Shown here piece by piece: positions 25,364 through 33,566 of a DNA stretch of 64,000 nt. The stretch is from an uncultured Fibrobacter sp. (lineage in GTDB: Bacteria; Fibrobacterota; Fibrobacteria; Fibrobacterales; Fibrobacteraceae), in NCBI GenBank assembly GCA_934699585.1, contig CAKUWY010000002.1, forward strand, positions 62,001 to 126,000, in the 5' to 3' direction. Under the pieces are notes generated by a model. It was not told the origin of the DNA, searched no databases, and saw only the letters and a program-made list of their open reading frames with translations. Position 1 is the first letter of the stretch. Every line of letters begins with the position of its first letter. Both the position numbers and the translations under genes were made by a program.

Positions 25364-26377
25364 TCAAATCTGTTTCTTCGCTGCTTCCAGCGTTTCAATC
25401 ACCTTGTCGCACCAGGCGTCAAATTCGGGGTCCTCTTTCTGGAATTCCGGATGGGCCAGCACATTTGCAATAGTGCGGCGGATTCCCTGGTCAAAACGGA
25501 CTTCGGTGCGGAACGTGGGCACGGCCCTCTTGAGTTTGGAATTGTCGAACACCACGGAATTCGCCTTGTCACCGATGAGGCTCCCCAGCAAATCATAGTC
25601 GCTTACATCGGCAAGGAATTTCGAAGACACGTAGTACGGCTTGAGTTCGACACCGAGCGCATCGGCAACTGCCTTGTAAATCTGGTTCCAGGTGAGCGTC
25701 TCGTCGCTTGTAATCTGGAACGTTTCACCGATGGCGTGAACGTTCCCCATCAGGCCCACAAAGCCCCTGGCAAAGTCGGTATTGAATGTCATGGTCCAAA
25801 GGCTCGTACCGTCACCGTGAATGATGACAGGCTTGCCCTGCAGCATGCGTTTCGCCACCTGCCAACTGCCGTTCTTGCCGTGGACGCCCAGCGGGATGCT
25901 GCGTTCGTCGTAGGTGTGGCTCGGGCGCACGATCGTGATGGGGAAACCTTCCTCGCGGTACTTACGCATCAGGAATTCCTCCCCCGCAATCTTGTTGCGG
26001 GAATATTCCCAGTAGGGGTTCGCCAGAGGCGTCCCTTCGGTAATGCGGTAATCCGAAAGCGGCTTCTGGTAGGCGCTGGCCGAACTGATGTACATGAACT
26101 GCTTGGTGCGGCCCTTGAACAGCCGGTAATCCCGTTCCAGTGCACTCGGGTGGAACACGATAAAATCGCAGACCACATCGAACTGCATGCCCTTGAGTTT
26201 ATCTGCAACGGCAGCTTCGTCGTAGATGTCGACATTGATGATTTCGACACCTTCGGGAATGTCTTCTGCGGGGCGGTTCCCGCGATTGAGCAGGTAAAGT
26301 TTCCAGCCCTGGGCCACCGCAAGCCGCGTAATGGCCATGCTGATGGTTCCTGTTCCGCCGATAAAGAGAGCAATCAT
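25364..26377 (-). CDS. NAD-dependent epimerase/dehydratase family protein
   Basis: This 337-residue extended/atypical SDR has an N-terminal Rossmann fold (MIALFIGGTGTISMAITRLA), an acidic end of beta-2 (LLNRGNRPAEDIPEG), the active-site region YISSASAYQKPL and the YSRNK pair of Tyr and Lys. The C-terminal half (TDFARGFVGLMGN, TWNQIYKAVADALGVE) binds the substrate. It resembles plant CSP41-like and bacterial SDR reductases of unknown substrate. It has no operon partner: eda converges 14 bases away, and a repeat tract lies upstream. Confidence 0.85.
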   Translation of the reverse strand: MIALFIGGTGTISMAITRLAVAQGWKLYLLNRGNRPAEDIPEGVEIINVDIYDEAAVADKLKGMQFDVVCDFIVFHPSALERDYRLFKGRTKQFMYISSASAYQKPLSDYRITEGTPLANPYWEYSRNKIAGEEFLMRKYREEGFPITIVRPSHTYDERSIPLGVHGKNGSWQVAKRMLQGKPVIIHGDGTSLWTMTFNTDFARGFVGLMGNVHAIGETFQITSDETLTWNQIYKAVADALGVELKPYYVSSKFLADVSDYDLLGSLIGDKANSVVFDNSKLKRAVPTFRTEVRFDQGIRRTIANVLAHPEFQKEDPEFDAWCDKVIETLEAAKKQI

Positions 26378-26606
26378 AAAGAAGTGGTTAGTGGTTGGTG
26401 ATTAGTGGTTAGGGCCGAAGGTCCGTGGTTAGGATTCTGAAACTCGTCATGTTCGCGACCTGTGGTGAGCCCTGTCGAACCAAGGCGAACATCTGCTAGA
26501 CAACTGTGAGCGGATCCTCACATTCGTGAGGATGACGAAAAAGGTTTTATTTTCATTTCTCACAACTGGCTCCTCATAACCCATCACACACTTCACACTA
26601 CGCATT
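26378..26606. repeat. Composite intergenic repeat tract
   Basis: A GGTTAGTGGTTGGTGATTAG tract is followed by GTCATGTTCGCGACCTGTGG...GAACATCTGC and GCGGATCCTCACATTCGTGAGGATGAC (a strong hairpin, GTCATCCTCAC/GTGAGGATGAC-like). It ends with a CTCACAACTGGCTCCTCATAACCC tract, the reverse complement type of the GAGTTATGAG units. It is noncoding. Confidence 0.6.
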
Positions 26607-26608
26607 TC

Positions 26609-27784
26609 TTATAGCGTTGCGTGTGCTGCAATCTTGTAAATCTCGGTGATGTCCTTTGCCTTGAGCGGCACGAATCCCCAGCCGTCGCCCGGGTTCAGCT
26701 TTTCCACCATCTTCGGAATGTCTTCTTCCTTCGCACCGAGTTCTGAAAAGTTGATGGGCATGCCGATGGAATGCAAGAACCGGCGGAAGGCGCGAATACC
26801 TTCCAAAGCAGTCGACTTCGGGTTTTCAAAATTCATCTCGCAGCCGAAAACTCGTGTTGCCATCTGGGCGAAACGCATCACGTTGTGGTCTACCACGTAT
26901 TCCATCCAGGAGGGCATAATCACTGCAAGACCCGCGCCATGGGCGCAGTCATAAAGCGCCGAAAGTTCATGTTCGATGGCGTGGCTGTTCCAGTCCTGAC
27001 TGCGCCCGCAGCCCACAACGCCGTTGTGGGCTACCGTCCCCGCCCACATGATGTTGGCCCGCACCTGGTAATTGGCGGGGTCGGCAATGGCGCGGGGCCC
27101 TTCTTTCACCATCGTGAGGAGCACCGCTTCGCACAGGCGGTCGGTGATTTCCACTTCCAGCGTGTTCGTGAAGTAGCGTTCAAAAACATGGGCCATGATG
27201 TCGGTAATGCCGCAGGCCGTCTGGTAGGCAGGTAACGTGCAAAGGAGCGCCGGATTCTGCACCGCAAACTTCGGACGGATATGCTCGCTGCTGGCGCCCC
27301 GCTTGAGCATGCCGTCTTCCTTGGTCACCACGGAGTCGCCGCTACCTTCAGAACCGGCAGCCGCAATGGTCTGCACCACGCCAATGGGGAGAGCGCGCGC
27401 CGCCGAAGCCTTGCCCTCGTAAAAATCCCAGAAATCACCCTTATAGGGAACACCCATGGCAATGGCCTTGGAGCTATCAATCGTAGAGCCACCGCCCACC
27501 GCAAGGATAAAGTCGATACCATTCTGGCGGACAATTTCAATGCCCTTATAGACAAGAGAGTCATGGGGGTTCGGCTTCACGCCGCCCAGTTCCACATGGG
27601 GGATACCAGCCGCATCCAGGCTCGCCTTCACTCGGTCGATGAGGCCCGAGCGCACGGCAGAACCGCCACCGTAATGGATAAGCACCTTGGTGCCACCAAA
27701 TTTTTTGACAAGTGCGCCGCATTCATTTTCGCGGCCCATGCCGAATACAAATTCCGTGGGGCTGTAAAAATTGAAATTTTCCAT
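26609..27784 (-). CDS. Iron-containing alcohol dehydrogenase, second paralogue
   Basis: This 391-residue enzyme starts at the ATG at 27784 after AAAGAGGAAAAC. Upstream codons to 27862 run through a direct repeat and are not coding. NAD(P) binding is seen in AVGGGSTIDSSKAIAMG, and metal binding in GITDIMAHVFERYF, HAIEHELSALYD and CAHGAGLAVIM. GDFWDFYEGK marks the YqhD/butanol dehydrogenase group. It is related to the product at 1275-2435 over its whole length but clearly diverged, so an old duplication with different substrates is likely. Confidence 0.92.
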   Translation of the reverse strand: MENFNFYSPTEFVFGMGRENECGALVKKFGGTKVLIHYGGGSAVRSGLIDRVKASLDAAGIPHVELGGVKPNPHDSLVYKGIEIVRQNGIDFILAVGGGSTIDSSKAIAMGVPYKGDFWDFYEGKASAARALPIGVVQTIAAAGSEGSGDSVVTKEDGMLKRGASSEHIRPKFAVQNPALLCTLPAYQTACGITDIMAHVFERYFTNTLEVEITDRLCEAVLLTMVKEGPRAIADPANYQVRANIMWAGTVAHNGVVGCGRSQDWNSHAIEHELSALYDCAHGAGLAVIMPSWMEYVVDHNVMRFAQMATRVFGCEMNFENPKSTALEGIRAFRRFLHSIGMPINFSELGAKEEDIPKMVEKLNPGDGWGFVPLKAKDITEIYKIAAHATL

Positions 27785-27832
27785 GTTTTCCTCTTTGTTT
27801 TTTATAATAATACAATGATTCCATGGCCAAAG

Positions 27833-27873
27833 TTGCCGTTTTTGGCCAAAATTCGTGTACAAAAAGAACCAAA
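27833..27873. repeat. 41-bp direct repeat, copy 1
   Basis: An exact 41-base match to 28925-28965 (begins TTGCCGTTTTTGGCC, ends AAAAAGAACCAAA). It lies in the upstream region of the iron alcohol dehydrogenase. With copy 2 it brackets the truncated Rpn gene. Confidence 0.9.
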
Positions 27874-27925
27874 AGCGACCCCTAACGGGGCCGCCTTGAA
27901 AATTTTAACAGATTTCGCCTAGGGT

Positions 27926-28708
27926 CTATTTCCCTAGAATCTGTTCCTTGGAATACCCAAAGTAGGAAACGGCATTTTCAAGAGAAATCGCGCCATCGGC
28001 CACCATCTTCCTGGCCATCGCAAGTTTTTCCACCTCGGCCTTTTGTACTTCTGCTCGGGCATCCGCCAGTTCTTTGCGGAACTCGTCTCCGGCACTCACA
28101 AAGCCGTACTTTTGTCCAATACTTACAAATGCCATATCCAGTTCCTTTAGAGCGTCTCTGCCTATATACTCCTTCAAATATACACTTATTTTTTCCAATA
28201 TGCAAGTAGCTTCTTTGTGTGGCATCTTGCGCAGCGATTCCTTGAATCGGGGCAACAATTCAAGCAATTTGTCCTTGTCATATGCATACTTCATTGCCAC
28301 GATACCCATTGCCGTTGCGGTATCTTCGCAAGCAAAACAGTCGCTGTCCGGAATATCCGCCATATTCACGAAGGCACAACGGAACGGAAGCACGGCCCTC
28401 CGAAAGAATTCAGGGTAGCCATCTTCAAGGTGGCTTATGGGATTCCAGTTCGCCTTTCCGTTATAGAAAATAATCGCCATAGTAGGCAGCCCGTCAAAAA
28501 TGCGGTTTCTGTCATAACGTTTCATCAAGGTCCGCACATAACGGGCAACCTGATTAAGCGTGTCAGGATCCTGTCCTGACTTATGTTCCACCAGAATGCC
28601 CACAAGAACTGGTGCTCCTGTCGAGACATTCACGCGAAACGCAAGGTCCGCCTCGCCGGTGTCGTCCACTTCGGAATAGGAATCGGGTATTCGGATTAAG
28701 GTGTCCAA
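27926..28708 (-). pseudogene. Rpn-family PD-(D/E)XK nuclease, N-terminus missing
   Basis: The open frame encodes about 260 residues of a Rpn (recombination-promoting nuclease, transposase_31-like) protein. The nuclease core has EADLAFRV (Asp), LVGILVEHKSG (E-x-K) and LNQVARYVRTLM. A helical C-terminus with Ala/Glu-rich coiled-coil character (ADARAEVQKAEVEKLAMARK) and SYFGYSKEQIL ends it. The only start in this frame is TTG at 28708. Family-like residues continue upstream of it (GEFIDAVNLDTLIRIPDS) to a TAG at 28766-28768, so the usual N-terminal 30 or so residues are lost. The whole gene sits between the 41-bp direct repeats. It could still be translated from TTG, but I think it is a remnant. 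Confidence 0.7.
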
Positions 28709-29039
28709 GTTTACCGCATCAATAAATTCTCCATGACCATACGCGTTGAACGACCGCGCTGGTCGCTAAGGGTTGATCCCCAGTCTATACCGGGAATAAA
28801 AATTGTAGGTGATATGGAAAGGCGACCTGGTTCAGGTCGGCAAAGTCAAGGCAGCTTGCCTAGACCGAATGTAACCAATATACAAAAGACCCTCGCTCAA
28901 AAGTCAGCCAAAAATCCTCATTTTTTGCCGTTTTTGGCCAAAATTCGTGTACAAAAAGAACCAAACCTTGACAAAATCCCCATAATTTTCTCTATTTTGG
29001 CACCGAATTTTTATGTTTAACCCTTAACGGAGAATCAAT
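28709..29039 (+). other. Gene-free stretch with direct repeat and promoter
   Basis: From 28709 to 28924 no gene is seen, although a short piece reads as the lost front of the Rpn protein on the minus strand. A hairpin GCGACCTGGTTCAGGTCGG lies at about 28824. The second 41-bp repeat (28925-28965) follows, and then a possible promoter for the 31-residue protein: TTGACA at 28968-28973 and TATTTT at 28993-28998, spaced 19 bases. GGAG precedes the ATG at 29040. Confidence 0.5.
28925..28965. repeat. 41-bp direct repeat, copy 2
   Basis: An exact match to 27833-27873. It ends three bases before a TTGACA hexamer, so the repeat borders the promoter of the following small gene. Confidence 0.9.
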
Positions 29040-29135
29040 ATGCCTTGCGGAAAGAAAAGAAAGCGCAGGAAGATTGCGACTCACAAGCGCAAAAAGCGCC
29101 GTCGTCGTGACCGTCACAAAAAGAAACTTCGCTAA
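29040..29135 (+). CDS. 31-residue AURKAIP1/COX24-domain ribosome-associated protein
   Basis: This very small basic protein begins MPCGKKRKRRKIATHKRKK and continues with Arg, Lys and His to KKKLR. It matches the COX24/AURKAIP1 type (MPCGKKRKRHKIATHKRKKRLRKNRHKKK in Bacteroidetes, from memory), the bacterial counterpart of mitochondrial small-subunit protein mS38. It probably binds rRNA. GGAG lies seven bases before the ATG, and a terminator follows at 29164-29190, so this is a single-gene unit. About two thirds of the residues are Lys or Arg. It is easily missed by gene finders. Confidence 0.85.
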   Translation: MPCGKKRKRRKIATHKRKKRRRRDRHKKKLR

Positions 29136-29163
29136 TCCGTTAGCATTTTTGTGATTTCCTAAA

Positions 29164-29190
29164 ACGGGGTGCCAACACACTCCGTTTTTT
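29164..29190 (+). terminator. Terminator after the COX24-type gene
   Basis: ACGGGGTG and CACTCCGT pair (one G-T) around CCAACA and are followed by TTTTTT. Confidence 0.8.
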
Positions 29191-29228
29191 CGTGTAACCC
29201 GACACCGCCACGGAGCCGAAAAAACCGA

Positions 29229-31370
29229 ATGCAGATCCAGGGATCCATCAAGAACGTCACCTACCAGAACCCAGCCAACGGCTTCACCGTGCTGAAGGTG
29301 GTGCTTTCTGACACGGGCAAAGTGGCGGTAGTCACCGGGAATTTTCCTGCACTCACTCCCGGCGAGAACCTGCGGTTTGAGGGCGAATGGGGCCGCCACC
29401 CCAAGTTCGGTGAGCAGTTCAAGGCCTCGGGCTTTGAAATCCTGAAGACAGGCGACGGCAACCTGCGGGACTACCTGGCCAGCGGGCTGTTCCGGGGCAT
29501 CGGGCCCAAGACCGCCGAGCGTCTAGTCGAGGCCTTCGGCGAAAGCCTACTGGACATCCTGGATAACCACCCTGAAAAGCTTTCCGAGGCCAAAGTCAAG
29601 GGCCTCTCCCAGAAGAAGCTGGCGGAATTCCTGGCCAGCTGGCAAGAGGCCCGCCTCAGCCGGGACACTATGCTTTTCCTGTACAGGCACGGTATAATAG
29701 GTGCCACAGCAAAAAGACTCTGGGTTACCTACGGCGAAGACACCATTCCCAAAATCAAAGAGAACCCCTACCTGCTCTGCGAAGAGGTCTGGGGAATCGG
29801 GTTTGCAAGTGCCGACGAAATCGCCATGAAGCTGGGCCTACCGAAGGACAGCCCCATGCGGTTCCAGGCGGCACTGCTCTACTCCCTGCAGGAATCGTCC
29901 TTCAACGAAGGTCACGTGTACCTGCCCAAGGACGCCCTGCTGGACCGCACCCTCAAGAACCTGCGGATAGACAGCTTCGACGACGACGCGGTTCAAATTC
30001 TGATGGAGCAGTTCGAAGGTCTGTGCAAGAGCGGGCGCATTACCCGCGTAGGCGACGACTGCTTTTACCCGCCCCTATTCCGAGCCGAAGATAGTGTCGC
30101 CCGAAACATCGCGCTCAGGCTTCAGCACAATACGCTCCCTACCGAAGGTTTCGAGCATTACCTGGTGAGCTGGGAGCGGGAACACAAGTTCAGTTTCGAC
30201 CCGGTGCAAAGGCAGGCCATCGAGATGGCGCTGTCCCACAAGTTCTCCATCGTCACAGGCGGCCCCGGCACAGGAAAGACCACGATTCTCAAGGGCATAT
30301 TGCATCTTGCCAACCAGATGGGAGAATCCGTGCTGCTGGCAGCACCAACAGGCCGTGCCGCCAAACGCATGGAAAGCCTCTGCGGAGCGCCCGCAAAAAC
30401 GCTGCACCGCCTTCTGGAAATGGACCCCGTGTCCAAAAAGTTCAACAGGAACGTGGGCAACCAGCTGCACTGCGACCTGTTGATTGTAGATGAATTCAGC
30501 ATGGTAGATACCTGGCTCGCCTCGTCGCTGTTAGAAGCGGTCAGCCTTCGGGCACGAATCCTCTTGGTAGGAGACGCCGACCAGCTGCCTAGCGTAGGCC
30601 CCGGCAACGTGCTGAACGACCTGCTGCAATGTCCGAAAATCCCAAGCGTGCGTCTGCAGCACATATTCCGGCAGGCCAGCGGCAACGACATCGCCGACAA
30701 GGCGGCCAAAATCAACCAGGGAATCATGCCTGCGCCTATCGAAGGACCCAACTTCCACTTTGTGCCTTACGAGACTCCCGAAGAGGCCCTGGGCATATTG
30801 CAGCAACTGATCACCACAGGCGTGCGTTCCAAACTGGACATCGACCTGAAAAGCGACCTGCAGATACTCGCCCCCATGCGCAAGGGCCCGCTGGGCGTGT
30901 TCGAGCTAAACCAGTTCCTGCAAAGGCTCATGAACGGCAGCGCCCAGAAATTCAAGATAGGCGGCACCGAATGGGGTGCGGGCGACCGGGTGATGCAGAC
31001 CACCAACAACTACGACAAGAACGTGTTCAACGGTGACGTGGGAATTATCTTCAACGTCAAAAAAGACAAGTCCGCCATGACGGTCTTTTTCGACGACAAG
31101 ACGGTGGACTACGAAGGCGACGAAATAGAAGACCTGCAGTTGGCCTACGCCTGCACCATCCACAAGAGCCAGGGCAGCGAATACCCCGCCGTCATCGTGA
31201 TTCTCGACTCCAGCCACTACGTGATGCTCCAGCGGAACCTGCTTTATACGGCCATCACCCGCGCGAAAGGACATGTGTGGGTACTTTCCGCACCCGGAGC
31301 GTTTCACCAGGCTGTACGCAACAACCGCAGCACCAGACGGTTTACAAGACTGAAAGAGCGATTGTCCTAA
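29229..31370 (+). CDS. recD2: RecD2-type 5'-3' DNA helicase
   Basis: This 713-residue SF1B helicase starts at the ATG at 29229. The frame upstream to 29169 runs through the terminator. The order is an N-terminal OB-like region (QGSIKNVTYQNPANGFTVLK), tandem helix-hairpin-helices (GLFRGIGPKTAERLVEAFG, WGIGFASADEIAMKLG), then the motor with Walker A VTGGPGTGKTTILKG, LAAPTGRAAKRM, Walker B LLIVDEFSMVD, LVGDADQLPSVGPG, the SH3 region, YACTIHKSQGSEYP and LLYTAITRAKGHVWVL. It lacks RecBC partners, as RecD2 proteins do, and acts in DNA repair or replication-fork stability. Confidence 0.94.
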   Translation: MQIQGSIKNVTYQNPANGFTVLKVVLSDTGKVAVVTGNFPALTPGENLRFEGEWGRHPKFGEQFKASGFEILKTGDGNLRDYLASGLFRGIGPKTAERLVEAFGESLLDILDNHPEKLSEAKVKGLSQKKLAEFLASWQEARLSRDTMLFLYRHGIIGATAKRLWVTYGEDTIPKIKENPYLLCEEVWGIGFASADEIAMKLGLPKDSPMRFQAALLYSLQESSFNEGHVYLPKDALLDRTLKNLRIDSFDDDAVQILMEQFEGLCKSGRITRVGDDCFYPPLFRAEDSVARNIALRLQHNTLPTEGFEHYLVSWEREHKFSFDPVQRQAIEMALSHKFSIVTGGPGTGKTTILKGILHLANQMGESVLLAAPTGRAAKRMESLCGAPAKTLHRLLEMDPVSKKFNRNVGNQLHCDLLIVDEFSMVDTWLASSLLEAVSLRARILLVGDADQLPSVGPGNVLNDLLQCPKIPSVRLQHIFRQASGNDIADKAAKINQGIMPAPIEGPNFHFVPYETPEEALGILQQLITTGVRSKLDIDLKSDLQILAPMRKGPLGVFELNQFLQRLMNGSAQKFKIGGTEWGAGDRVMQTTNNYDKNVFNGDVGIIFNVKKDKSAMTVFFDDKTVDYEGDEIEDLQLAYACTIHKSQGSEYPAVIVILDSSHYVMLQRNLLYTAITRAKGHVWVLSAPGAFHQAVRNNRSTRRFTRLKERLS

Positions 31371-31390
31371 TGTCATCCCACAAAAAAAAT

Positions 31391-31410
31391 CCCGCAGATT
31401 TCTCCGCGGG
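31391..31410 (-). terminator. Terminator between recD2 and ilvE
   Basis: CCCGC and GCGGG form the stem. On the minus strand it is followed by ATTTTTTTTG, so it ends the ilvE message, and it may also act on recD2. Confidence 0.7.
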
Positions 31411-31490
31411 AAATTTTCAAATTCGCTCAAACCTCAAAGCGAGTCGAAGACAAGCGACCTCATCGCTCAAAGCGACGGAGTCGCGACCTA

Positions 31491-32522
31491 CTACAGTTCC
31501 ACCACTTCAGTCCAGCCGAAGGGGTCTTCGGCTTCACCGAACTGGATAGCGGTATATTTCGTGAAGAGTTCCGTGCAGACAGGGCCCGGATTCACGCCGT
31601 CACCGTAGGTGAATTCCTTGCCGGCAACCGGATCCACGATCTTCTTGATCGGGGTAATCACGGCGGCGGTACCGCATTCGGCGGTTTCGGAGAATTCAGC
31701 CAGTTCTTCGAACGGGACCTGGCGGCGTTCCACGGTGTAGCCCAAGTATTCAGCCAACTGCTGCAGGCTCTTGTTCGTAATGGACGGCAGAATGGATTCG
31801 GACTTCGGGGTCACGTAGGTCTTGCCCTTGATGCCGAAGAAGTTTGCCGGACCGCATTCGTCGATGTACTTCTTTTCCTTCGCGTCCAGGTAGATGGTGC
31901 TGGAGTAGCCCAGCTTCTTGGCTTCGGCGAGGGAAAGCAAGCTGGCAGCGTAGTTACCGCCGACCTTCACCGTACCCGTACCCTGAGGAGCGGCGCGGTC
32001 GAAGTTGCGGCTGATCATCATATCCACAGGCTTGAAACCGTCCTTGAAGTACGGACCCACCGGAGTCACGAACATCAACAGCAGGTATTCGTCGGAGGGC
32101 TTCACGCCGACTTCCGGGCTCGTACCGATGAGGAGCGGGCGGATGTAGAGCGTTGCACCATGACCATACGGCGGAATAAAGCGGGCGTTGGCCTTCACCA
32201 CCGTGTGGACCATCTCGCGGAACAGCTCGACCGGCGGAACAGCCATGAGCACACGGTTCGCGGTGTTCTGCATGCGCTTCGCATTCTCGTCGACGCGGAA
32301 GATACGGACCTTGCCGTCCTTGCCCGTGTAAGCCTTGAGGCCTTCAAAACCTTCCTGGCCGTAATGCAAGCAGGTGGCGGCCATGTGGATGCTGATGTCC
32401 TTGGAAGAAGAAAGTTCAACCTTGCCCCACTTGCCATCGCGGTAGTAGCAGCGGACATTGTAATCGGTATCGTAATAACCGAAGGGGAGCGTCTTCCAAT
32501 CGACTGTGTTCAAATCAAGCAT
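31491..32522 (-). CDS. ilvE: Branched-chain amino acid aminotransferase
   Basis: This 343-residue fold-type IV PLP enzyme carries out the last step of Leu, Ile and Val synthesis, or the first step of their breakdown. It is of the longer (BCAT2-like) class. The Schiff-base Lys is in GTVKVGGNYAASL, with CLHYGQEGFEGLKAY near the N-terminus, YIRPLLIGTSPEVGVKPS, and the PLP-phosphate loop CGTAAVITPIKKI. DECGPANFFGIKG is typical. The start follows a weak AAAAAGGTTAAATT. It is a single gene. Confidence 0.94.
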   Translation of the reverse strand: MLDLNTVDWKTLPFGYYDTDYNVRCYYRDGKWGKVELSSSKDISIHMAATCLHYGQEGFEGLKAYTGKDGKVRIFRVDENAKRMQNTANRVLMAVPPVELFREMVHTVVKANARFIPPYGHGATLYIRPLLIGTSPEVGVKPSDEYLLLMFVTPVGPYFKDGFKPVDMMISRNFDRAAPQGTGTVKVGGNYAASLLSLAEAKKLGYSSTIYLDAKEKKYIDECGPANFFGIKGKTYVTPKSESILPSITNKSLQQLAEYLGYTVERRQVPFEELAEFSETAECGTAAVITPIKKIVDPVAGKEFTYGDGVNPGPVCTELFTKYTAIQFGEAEDPFGWTEVVEL

Positions 32523-32590
32523 AATTTAACCTTTTTGCAATTTGTGCATTTTTAAAGGTATCATTCGGTACCGCAAAGAAAAATACAATA

Positions 32591-32616
32591 ATGACGGGCG
32601 TTTTGGCACCCGTCAT
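32591..32616 (-). terminator. Terminator after the 28-codon stub gene
   Basis: ATGACGGG and CCCGTCAT form an eight-base stem. The equivalent hairpin stands after the complete lipoprotein gene at 49563-49589, and both are flanked by a GAGAGAGAAA stretch. This supports descent of both regions from one module. Confidence 0.7.
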
Positions 32617-32659
32617 ATAAAAAAAAGAGAGAGAAAAATGATATTACAAAAATTGTAGA

Positions 32660-32746
32660 TTACCCCAAGAGGATATACATCGCCAGGGTAAACATCACAA
32701 AGGCCGTGGCGGTAAGCGCAGACGGCACAAACTTTCTGTCTTTCAT
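32660..32746 (-). pseudogene. 28-codon stub of a TIGR02145-type lipoprotein (signal peptide only)
   Basis: The ATG at 32746 follows AAGGAG at six bases and encodes 28 residues (MKDRKFVPSALTATAFVMFT...ILLG) before TAA. The residues line up with the signal peptide of the lipoprotein at 49618-50385 (shared TATAFV, then hydrophobic residues and Gly just before the lipid Cys). The promoter region in front is also shared. I read it as the 5' remnant of a second copy whose body was deleted. It has a good promoter, ribosome binding site and terminator, so the small membrane peptide could still be made. Confidence 0.65.
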
Positions 32747-32786
32747 AATGAACTCCTTTGTTAAGGATTTCTCATTTCACTCCCTT

Positions 32787-32815
32787 AATATACACTCCCG
32801 AATTCATAATGTCAA
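32787..32815 (-). promoter_or_regulatory. Sigma-70-type promoter of the stub gene
   Basis: On the minus strand TTGACA (32815-32810) and TATATT (32792-32787) are 17 bases apart, and the ATG lies 40 bases beyond the -10. The same two hexamers with the same spacing precede the intact paralogue at 50428-50456. Confidence 0.8.
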
Positions 32816-33066
32816 ATATATTGTTTCTATGTAATTGATAGCTATTTTTGATAAAAAAAGAACGCTTCCCATTTTTGAAAGGGGAAAGCCTTCCCCTCGC
32901 TCGCACTTCGTTGCTCGCTACCCCTTCTAGCAGGGACTTCCTGCAACAATTTCTCGTCATCCCCGCCACCCCCTCGTCATCCCCGCGAAGGCGGGGATCC
33001 ATTATCATTTTAGCGGGGATCGACGGCTAAAATGTGGGGATTTAGCACCAAAATGCGGGGATAGAC
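32816..33066. repeat. Left-copy region with hairpins and degraded 21-bp repeat array
   Basis: Noncoding. It holds the inverted repeat GGGGAAAGCCTTCCCC with the following CTCGCTCGCACTTCG block (32880-32928), also present at 50523-50570. A GTCATCCCCGCGAAGGCGGGGATCC hairpin at about 32978-33002 comes next. Then come units of CGGGGAT/TGGGGATT every 21 or so bases, which run in phase into the Fic remnant. The equivalent array lies upstream of the intact Fic gene. Confidence 0.65.
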
Positions 33067-33306
33067 ATTGAAAACGCGAGGATTGAACAGCGCCTGGAAA
33101 ACGTGAAACTCAACGCCCCCACAAAGAAAAAACTTTTCGCAATCATTCAGGGCGTCAGTGGCGAAGTATTCGGAGCATCCAAGGTAATGGAACTGACCGG
33201 CTGCAAACCGACAGCAGCAACATCGCTTATCAAGAAACTGCTATCTCTTGAAATTATCGAGCCCGTCACCGGACATGGCAAGGGTAAGTACCGGGTGAAG
33301 GGATAG
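33067..33306 (+). pseudogene. Remnant of a Fic protein gene: C-terminal winged helix only
   Basis: The frame IENARIEQRLENVKLNAPTK (about 33067-33126) continues to GKGKYRVKG at the stop. It is almost identical at protein level to the last about 75 residues of the Fic protein at 50707-51834 (EQRLESAKLNAPTKKKLF... to the same end). The catalytic part is absent, because the repeat array joins straight to the linker. No start codon with a ribosome binding site is present. Deletion between CGGGGATTGAA-like direct repeats, which exist both upstream of and inside the intact gene, explains the junction. Confidence 0.8.
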
Positions 33307-33317
33307 GGGGCCAAGCC

Positions 33318-33566
33318 GTGATGCTAGACAAGGGCCCGTATATTGACCTTGACACGCTCAACCTAACCAATGGCGATTTTACGCTTTCGCTGTGGACCAA
33401 ATGGAACGGCCCCAACAAGCTGAACCGCAGTGTACCATTCCGCATAGGTGGCAATGAAATTGAGACAGAAACCTGGAACGGTGCAATCAGCCATGTAACC
33501 GTAGAAACAAGGGCTCGTAGCCCTGAATGGATTATGGCCCTTTACAGTTCTTTTAGCCCTATCTAA
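33318..33566 (+). pseudogene. Fragment of a LamG (concanavalin-like) domain
   Basis: The 82-codon frame reads GPYIDLDTLNLTNGDFTLSL WTKWNG, the front of a LamG domain, then jumps to SHVTVETRARSPEWIMALYS, typical of the last strands of such domains. The middle of the domain is missing, and no signal peptide is present. It converges on, and overlaps by eight bases, the 3' end of a lipoprotein that itself ends in a LamG domain. It is probably a decayed relative of such surface proteins. Confidence 0.6.

Noticed and set aside
25451..26401. A 316-codon plus-strand frame
   Set aside because: It is antisense to the NAD-epimerase gene, which has a clear Rossmann motif.
33103..33306. A separate 67-residue DNA-binding protein starting at GTG 33103
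   Set aside because: The matching frame continues upstream, the GTG has no ribosome binding site, and it aligns with the Fic C-terminus. A remnant is more likely, although expression is not excluded.
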